Positions 35,901 to 44,900 of a stretch of DNA of 64,000 bases are shown here, piece after piece. Origin of the DNA: Sweltsa coloradensis. Lineage: Eukaryota > Arthropoda > Insecta > Plecoptera > Chloroperlidae. A model generated the notes under the pieces. That model had not been told where the DNA came from. It did not search any database and saw only the letters and a program-made list of their open reading frames with translations. The position numbers were made by a program, and so were the translations under genes. Location of the stretch: contig JAMZAV010000026.1 of assembly GCA_024449915.1 (NCBI GenBank), forward strand, positions 372,001-436,000, given 5' to 3'. How positions within the stretch are numbered: position 1 is the stretch's first letter; each line of letters opens with the position of its first letter.

Positions 35901-38900
35901 TAATTGAAATCGTAAGAAAGTGCCGCCCCTGGACAAGTGCCGCCCTAAGCAGCCGCTTACGTCGCTTACGCCTAAAACCGGCCCTGCAAACAACACGATG
36001 GTTCGCATACACTACTTTACATAGATTCCCTCACTTCGTTCTCCTAGTATTGGCTTCGTTCTTGGTTACCATACAATAAGTAAATCCTAATGGTTCATAG
36101 AATACTAATAAAAATTGGACAAACAATCAAATTCCCAGTAGCTCCCACATAACTCAAACTAGAGCCTTTCCCTTCCCCCTTGCCCCCCCCCCCCCCTTGC
36201 AAATTTTCTTCTTGGGATTCCGTTGTATTTCATTCTTCTACCATAATCATCTTCTACCGTCTTCACGTCACCAATCATATATAATTTATTAATTATAACA
36301 TGCCAATATGGGGATTAAAGAATAATGCTGGTGAAATCAAGAATGTGTAGAGTATCATTAACTAGTAGGCCAAAAGTAGGGTGACCATGTATCGCAAAAC
36401 TAAAATCCTGGGACATGCAATTTCAGAAGGGAGGGGATTGTTAAATTTTTCTTCGTAAACATTTGATTCGGCCTCATCTGAAACAATTTTTCCTACGAAA
36501 TATGCATTCCATTGAGGAAAATGTCTTCTTGGTGTATTTTGGTATGAAAGAAGGACGCTCGTCTGCTAGTTACCAACAGTCCACGCACCTGCCATTTTAG
36601 CCCGTACTGAAACATGTTTAAATCACTTGAATCGTGATTATACACTTCAATGTGACATATTGCGTACACATTTCCAAAAGAAATTGAAATTGTATTTGGA
36701 GTCAATTACATTGAAATAATGATAATTAAATTAATAAAAAGACTTAGAATGGAAAAACTGGCCAACATCTGGAAGTCGCAGGTGTTGACTGTTGAGACAG
36801 GTGCCTGAAATCCAGGACGTCTGGTCACCCTAGGCAAGAGATCTTTTTAAATAAACTATGGCATCAAGAATATTTATTTTCTAATAATAAAGATTTTAAT
36901 ATTACAGCACTTTCAATTTGTCGAGCGCACAACCAACAACCTATGCTCACCATCACTTTTCTCAAGGTCTGCTTGATATAACTACGGAGCAAAGTTCTTT
37001 GGATTAAATCCACTGTCATCTGGAGAAACCTAGGCAAAGTCAGCTCAGCCATTGCCTGAGAGCGCTTCTAGCTGGAGATTTCGTGAAAGCTTGCGGTTCT
37101 AACAGACACCTTTGTGATATTATTGCTTTCGTTCTTCACATATTGTAGGCCCAGTCTCTGCATTTTGGTAGATTATGCGTGTTCTGTCACAGAGTTTACA
37201 GGTTTCCACAAAGTAGTATTTTTGTCTACGCTCTACGGTAGCAGGTCACCTAAAAAATAAAATTGATACTTTCTGACTCAATGGCCGCAATACAGGCAGT
37301 TGTGAGCAAGGATGAGTTGCAAAGCGAGGTCAAGGGATGTAAGTTAATATGGGAGGGGGGGGAGGGGGTTAATAATAATGAGGGAAAAGAAGTTATACTG
37401 CAGTGGGTACCTGCACACTGCAATCTGCATGGTAATGACTAATGAGAAGGCAGACTTCTTAGCAAAGAGGGGCAGCAAGATGCTACAAACTGAGAAGGCA
37501 CAGTCTTATTATAAGGCAGTTAAGTCCCATCTAACATCTGATGCTAAGAATTTGGTACAGAGGAAGTTGGAGGAGGATGCAAAGGACAAGCCATTGCAAA
37601 GTATAGTATCAAGAAAGACAACCACCCAGATATAAGAACAGAAAGGTCTCATCTGCCCAGTTCAGACTTAACACAGGGCATGGCCTGTTGGGTCAACATT
37701 TACACAAAGTAGGAATTGCATTTTCAAGCCTATGCGGCTTGTGCGGTAAGGAAGAACAAAATCAATGACATCTTTTCAGTTGTGAAAGGACTAAGTCTGA
37801 ACTTGACGCGATGCCAGATGGCATGACGCATGTACAAAGAGAATCCTGTCTCTATTGATTTTTGATTGGATATTGCTTAACGACTCATATTTATGCAACT
37901 TGGCTAATCGAGACGAAGGGAGGGACGTAAGGGATGACGCGGGGGGACAAGGAGTCGACAGGCGTGTGCTGGTCAGAACCAGCCACAAGAGTATAGGGAG
38001 GGCAGGGGCTCCCCCACGTCGTGGTCGTCTCCGTCTGTGTCATCATCCGTCCGTGTTGTCATTGTTGTCGCCGTCGGGGAGGTAGTTCAAAGGGAAAGGG
38101 GGAAAGTCCCCGACGACGACCCAGAGCTCGCCATTAGTTTCAGGGAGAAAAACTCCCCTAACCCACGGGCCAAACCACGAAAGGTTGCGAGTTGGAATTT
38201 GATGGCCCCTTTTTGGATAACACGACAACACATGATGGGCGAGTAGGTCGATTGGGGGCATATGAAAAGAAGAAGAGTTAACTTTATAGTATGACCATTT
38301 ATCTTCTTCTCAAATGCCCACATTTGAGCCCAACCAGTGCTGACAGGCCTCTCTTTCCTCCTTCTTCATGCCGTCAGGCATTGCGTCACGCTCCCTTGTT
38401 GGACCTGCACAAGTGTACAGATGTCTTCTGTCATGTTTTCACCATTTCCACACAAGCTGCAGGTACTGGTTTTGAACACTCCTATTCGGTGTAGATTAGA
38501 GGTGGTCGCAAAATCAATTTTTTACTCACGTCACGTTAACTCATTTTCTGTTCACCAACCTGGTCATGTTTGCATTGTCAGATGGCAGACATCCTGCAGT
38601 CACTCCTCTCGAGAGAGCAGTGAACAAATAATTAACTAGAGGTGAATACAAATGCCAAGACAGACTACAGGACTACAGACTACAGGGTTGGCTTGGTCGC
38701 TTTGATTTGCTGTCCCCCACTGAAAATCAGTTATATAACTAAGTGGGTAGACTCTAAATACAATTTATTTATTTATTTACAATATTCAAGAGATTGTTGG
38801 TTCATTACTCTCTCGTCCACGTATTCAAGGCTTAGTTTTAGGGCAGGTGGCGACTTAAGGCAATCTATTTGTATGTAATTTGTATAATTCTAGTGATTTT

Positions 38901-41900
38901 TGTGGCTGATGTGTGAGAAGGTTTTTTGGTACCTTTATGTAGCTACTGTATTTCTTTGTATCCAATATTGTTGGTTGTTCACTATTTGCAATTACTACTA
39001 GGAAGCTTCGCAAACGCTTTTTCAGGCGCGTTGTTGGATGAGCGTAATTTTAAAAAAAAAGCGTAAAATAGAGATTTTCATGAGGAATAATTTTTTGATT
39101 ATGCTCAAATTTCACACGAATATATAAATTCATGAAGTTAGGGTTCTGTGAAAAAATCATTACAATCGGATAAATCATGTAGGTGTTATAAATCGAAGAA
39201 TTTTTTTAAAAATCGAAAAAAATCGTAAAATTGCGATTTTCATGAGAAATAATTTTCCGATTGCGCTCAAAAACGGTGAAGTTCTAAGTTCAGGGATTTC
39301 GAAGGCCTCCATAAAATTTCATCGCAATCGGAGTATTGGTTTAGCCGGAATCGTGTTAACAGACAGACAAAAATACAAAAAAAGAAGAAAAAAACATTCC
39401 GGATTTTTTTCTCCAGTGTAGTGAAATGCAATCTTTGCTTCGCTCGCTACGCTCATCCAATTAGTAATAATTTCAATAATATTTTGTGTGCAAATTCTTC
39501 TGGACTTAGTAACATATTTTTGTCCTAAGAGGCTAAATTATGGGAAAAACTCACTTCAGGGCAGGGTGTTTTTTTTTACAATCACATACAGTTTTTGGTG
39601 TGGCCTACCTCCCATTTTGAACTCTTGGTAGGGTTAACGATGGGCTGGTCGCTAGTCCTGTGGAGTCTGACTTGAGTATGTCTGGCATCTGGCAATGACA
39701 CATTTTATCATAAGGCGGTGAGGTGTATACTGTACAAAGTGTTTGCTATTCTATTAGACCTACCTAGCGTGAATTAAAGGGGTAGCCCTAGTAATGGGTA
39801 TGGGCAAATAGTTCCGGCATTCAAGTAACTTGTACTTGCCTGTTTTTGCCAAGGGTTATGCGGGGATAATCAAGATACATACCGGCTGATCAACCTATTA
39901 ATATGTTAAGTAAACTGTAGCCTTAATAGAAAACCTTTTCACATTGAATGGGACTGGATGTTTGAGATCTCTATTCATCTATACTCTGGTTAACAGTCTT
40001 GGGCGTAATCCCCAAAATATGGAACTTTTGTCAAAAAAGGAACTAATGGCACGTCATGTCACATTCTCATAAATCATTATAAAATGTTGTCACATCCAAA
40101 TCTGCATTAAAGATAGGCCTCTCCCTCCATCTTCTCTCCTACCACCTCTCTCTCTCTTCCCTTTCCACCACATTCCAGTCTCCTCGCTGTTCCACATATG
40201 ATTTCCTCACACTACCCTGCCATCGTTGTCTCCTACCTAATCCACCACAGAACAACCAAACTATTCACAAGAACGTATTTTTGACAAAAGAGCGGCTGTG
40301 AAAACTGTAAACCGTGTTCCTTTGAAATTCATAGTCTTCGGATTTGACCGGTAATTCGGACAAAGACATCACTTATTCCGCCTGATGCCAGGAGATTTGA
40401 TGTCCTGTAGAAGCACAACTTACTGGAACACCTTATTCATTTGCCACTCGGCAATCTGCTTGTCCATTTTACTGACTGTCTGAACAGCTTTGCCTCTGAG
40501 TATTACCGATGACCAAATAGAATGAGGATAAGTATTATTAAGTTCTTGAAAGATGGTTTTACTACTTTTTGAGTGAATTTCGTTGTAAATTAGCAGTTTG
40601 AGTTTATATTTCATTGGTTTAAACTTTAGCTGTTATCAGGGTTTTTGTATTTGCCAATTTATGGTTAATTGTATTTCACCATCTCTATACTGTTTCATCA
40701 AACGTGGTTTAGTAAAGACTAATTCATTTTTTTCTTAACTTTATTTTATAACACCTTTGTTGACTGAACAATACTGCGTACAATATTGAAAATTATACAG
40801 TAATTTACAATAATTTCAATTTTAGTGCTGTTTGTTGTTAAAAACATCATTCTTGTGAAATTTCAGGCCTATTAAGTAATTTAGGCCTACACCTATTTCG
40901 GTGTTTGGTGGTGATTCAGTTTTGGCATTTTCTGATTTAGCTTTGATCAATTCATACTCATTTTGGGAAATTAAATAATTTGCACGTATTTCCGTTTTAT
41001 CGTCAGTCACGAATTTCATGGGGTTCTAGATATTACCTACAATGCTTCTAAAAAACTTCATGCCCACAGCTTATACAAGGCTCTCATCCACTGTTGTCAT
41101 ACTACTTTCAAAATCTGATAGGAACTTTATTAGTTACTACTGTCTGTAAGTTCCAAGTTACTAATTTCAAACTTCTAAATATGTTGGGATTACAGTTCAG
41201 CATTGGAAACAAGTTTTTAAGTTACAAGTTCCTGACGTTGGAAAAGAAACGCGTTTCCACAAAAGTTCTCTAAAAAGGAAAACTGAATACAAATGGGTAA
41301 TTGAAGAACAATGCTAGATAACTACAATAGTAAATAATGATTTATTTCAAAACACAATGTCAAAATTAAAAGAAACACTTAAGAGGCTTACAATCTTAGG
41401 TAGACAGGCCCACCTGTTTAATAATAAATTGAAATGTAAATTTTTCAAAATTAATGTTATGGATCTAGCCTAGTAGGCCTACCTACATTACCAGCAGGCC
41501 AAAACTATGTAGACTAAAACCTAAAAATATAAACTATAAAGCTATGCCAAGACATATAAAAAATATTCCCTACTAACGTAGGCCTACCACAAGTGCGATT
41601 GAAGAAATTGATTTTAAGTGACCTGCCTCAAGTGTAAAACTGTTGACTAAGAGGTCACCATTCAGGAGTTTAAGAGTATACAATAATCCATATTTTCATA
41701 GATATAACCTACCTAATTAGTAATTACATGTGGGCTAAATATACTAGATATAAAACAATATTGTATGTAAATGCAATATATACACTGGTAGCAACCTAGG
41801 TAAATGAGTCAATCAATGACTTGAGGTGGGGGGAAATGGGGGGGGGGGCTAAAATGTTAAGTGGGATAAAAATAAAAATACCTAGGCCTTCTAACATAAA

Positions 41901-44900
41901 ATTCAGGCATTACAAAATCCCAACACCAAACCACTGAGGTATTTAGTATTTAGGCCTACCAAAGCAATTATTACACTAGTATAGTATCTTAGTTCAAAGG
42001 CAACATGCAATTTAGGCAGTTTGCATGAAAATAAAAGTAAAACCAATTTTTCCAAATAAGGACCTAGCTATGATGATTCTGGAATATCCATATTTACAAC
42101 CTTGAAGCAAAATTTGAAGTCGAAAATGTACAGGTAAAAAAGTAAATGGCTTGTTTAAAAAACGACTTTCCCTTTTAAACCCTGCACCAAAATTGTGACT
42201 TGGCCCATAATTAGTGTAGCCCTTCCTTATAGGGGTACCCTAATGTGTGCTGTGTTAGCCTTTAAAACGCAACAATAATTTATTTGGAATAACAAAGACT
42301 TTGGATTAGCCCTGACAACAGTAGGCCTATCCTAACAAAACACAACAATAAAACAAAAAAACAAGCCGAACTAATCACCGCCTGCATTAAATGGCACTAA
42401 AATAACACAGCACTTGCCCGAGTGAACGTCTGGTTGCGTCGTAATGGAATGACCAATATGTAGCCAAGTAGTAGTAGTACCAATACTTCACTACTATAGC
42501 CTATGTTCAGATTCCTAAATAAACACAAAATTTCAAGAGAAGATAGTAGGTACATACTATTAAGATATCTATGGTTCTATGCATCTGTATTTGAAGCCTA
42601 CACAAAATAAATGCGATAGGCCTACCTTTGGAATCACCACGTTTTATTGTAGACACATAGGCCTAGCCTAAATTTTAGTCCATGCAAACTGCCTGCTATC
42701 AGCTAGCATAGCCTATTAAGAAAGTAGGATTACTAATGAATGACTAAATTGTGAAAAACAGAATGTTGTGTTAGGAGGAATAGAACTGCAAACAGCGTAA
42801 TATTGGTTTGGGATCGACTCTCTGGTCACATTAATGGCTAGGAGCTTGTTCCTGACAAAAGTCTACCAGTAAATCAAATATAAATCTTTCGTAAATCCGT
42901 AGGAGCGGTGATTGCGTTGCACTGAGGACATAATTTCTTAGCGCCAAGGCTGTGCAACCAACAATCTTCGCAATATACATGCCAACAGTTGACCGATATC
43001 ACAGGTTGGACATAACCACCTAAACAGATCAAACACTTCACAGGCATCATTTTCTCTAGTTCGTTTATTCGTGATTTCAACGCTGTAAACAAAATATGAT
43101 TGACCTCTTGGGAGGTATCTTTACAGTCATTAATGACCTCCATGGCAACAACTTTATTAGATGTGACCACACTTAAGTCCAAAACTGTACGGCAATCTAA
43201 ATGCTCGCTTACATTACTAACCAAGTCTGAATTCCCTTCGGATAAATCCGTAACGTGTTCCGTAAAATTTGGAGTAACAGCAATGTTTTCGAGCTCTCTT
43301 GAATCTAACGTTGCGGAACTGTTGCTCGCGCGAATGACTGCTTCTCGCAAGGCCGTTCGCTCCGCCTCCTCCAGTGGTTTCAAGTCCACCTCGGCATATT
43401 GCGCTGGACCGTAAGTCTCCGCGTCGTCTTCGTCAACGACAAGATCAGATTCGTCGTCAACCTGATCAGAACTGTTTACATTGGACATTCCCGCGGCCGC
43501 GTAACCTCCATCCAAGAGCGTACTCGCTCGCACCCTTTCTTGCCCAGCCCACTCGTACTCCGCAAAGGAGTTACCCTCCTCCTCGACGTTCACTTCCTCG
43601 TCTTGCACACGTAGACAGTTATCCACATGGGTACTCAACTCTTCGACGCTACCCCGGATGCACACGTTACAAACTGGACACTTTGCCACGTTCGGTTTCG
43701 GCTTCTTAACGCGGATACGATTGGTTCGATTGGCCTTGATCTTGAGGTAGGTTTCTTGTCGGTGAGGGGCTGCTTCCATGGACTGGGCTGGTGCCTCCGT
43801 CAGCCGGCGATGCTTGCTTCTCATCTTGTCCAGTTTCTCCACCTCGTGGTCTAGGTGAGCGTGAAGTTCGGTTGCGCGTAACGTCACCCCGCACACAGGG
43901 CAACAAGTCGCCTCAGACTGGAACTGTCGTTTTATCCGCAATCCACGGCCCTCGGGCAGGCACTTCTCTATGGAGAACAGGAACAGGCAGTCAGTCATAT
44001 GCTTCACTTTCCTTGTCCGTCTTCACCTTTATTCTCTTTTTTTTAAGAAAGATTCTTGAGTATGTTTTCCATGCATAACTTCTTTTCAAGATCTCTCGCA
44101 ATCAATAAGCTCTCATCACCGACATACAATTATTTTGTAATTTACTCAAAAGCAAACATAAATTATAGTTCTGTGTGACAACTTTCATTGTCGGCGCTGA
44201 TACACTGAGTCACCGAGCGCTTGGCCGGTTGCATAATCGCTCAGGACCAGCTGTAAGAACAAGATGCAAGTTGGTCGAGTGCGTGCGATGTTTCCTTCAC
44301 TTCAACATCGGTGCACCAGTTCTCGTGATCTCAATTACTAGGCCCTACACATTAATGTGTTGTAGGGAATTAGTGAGAGAACATCGGCCCTATGTGTGGA
44401 ATACAGTATCTGTACTCGGGACTTAGTAGTACAACAACAAAACGGGTCACAAAAAAAGAAAAAACTGTTTCCGGTTAACATACATAAATCCTAGTATCTC
44501 TTTCTCACAACTCTGCAAAAAATATCCCTACTTTCAAATTTGAAATTGGTATGCCTCTTGCAAGAGAAACCTCGTTAGTTGTTGTCTACTATCTACATAA
44601 ACAATAGGCGTGGAATAAGTAAATATTTAAATGTCTGTGAATGTTTTAAAACATTATAAAAGGATTTAAACATTTTTTTAAATAACGTGGTACCTGGTAT
44701 ATTGAAACGTAGGCCTAGGCCTAGATAAAAAACATTCATAATTTTATAGCATTTCTAATGTCACAGACTAGGTGTAATAGCATATAGTTGTTACAAGAGA
44801 ATAAACTCTGTGATAAATTGGCCGCTATTTTCTTTGCCAAACCATTTTAACTGCATCAATTACCATAAAGTAAACAAACAGAATACAACTTTTTAGTGTC

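Noticed and set aside
35362..36012. 216-codon frame as a host gene
   Set aside because: It lies within the TIR-bounded hAT element and matches a ZMYM1/hAT-type transposase with downstream frameshifts.
43100..43854. Plus-strand frames opposite the RNF220-like exon
   Set aside because: Antisense shadows of an intact, conserved RING-protein frame.
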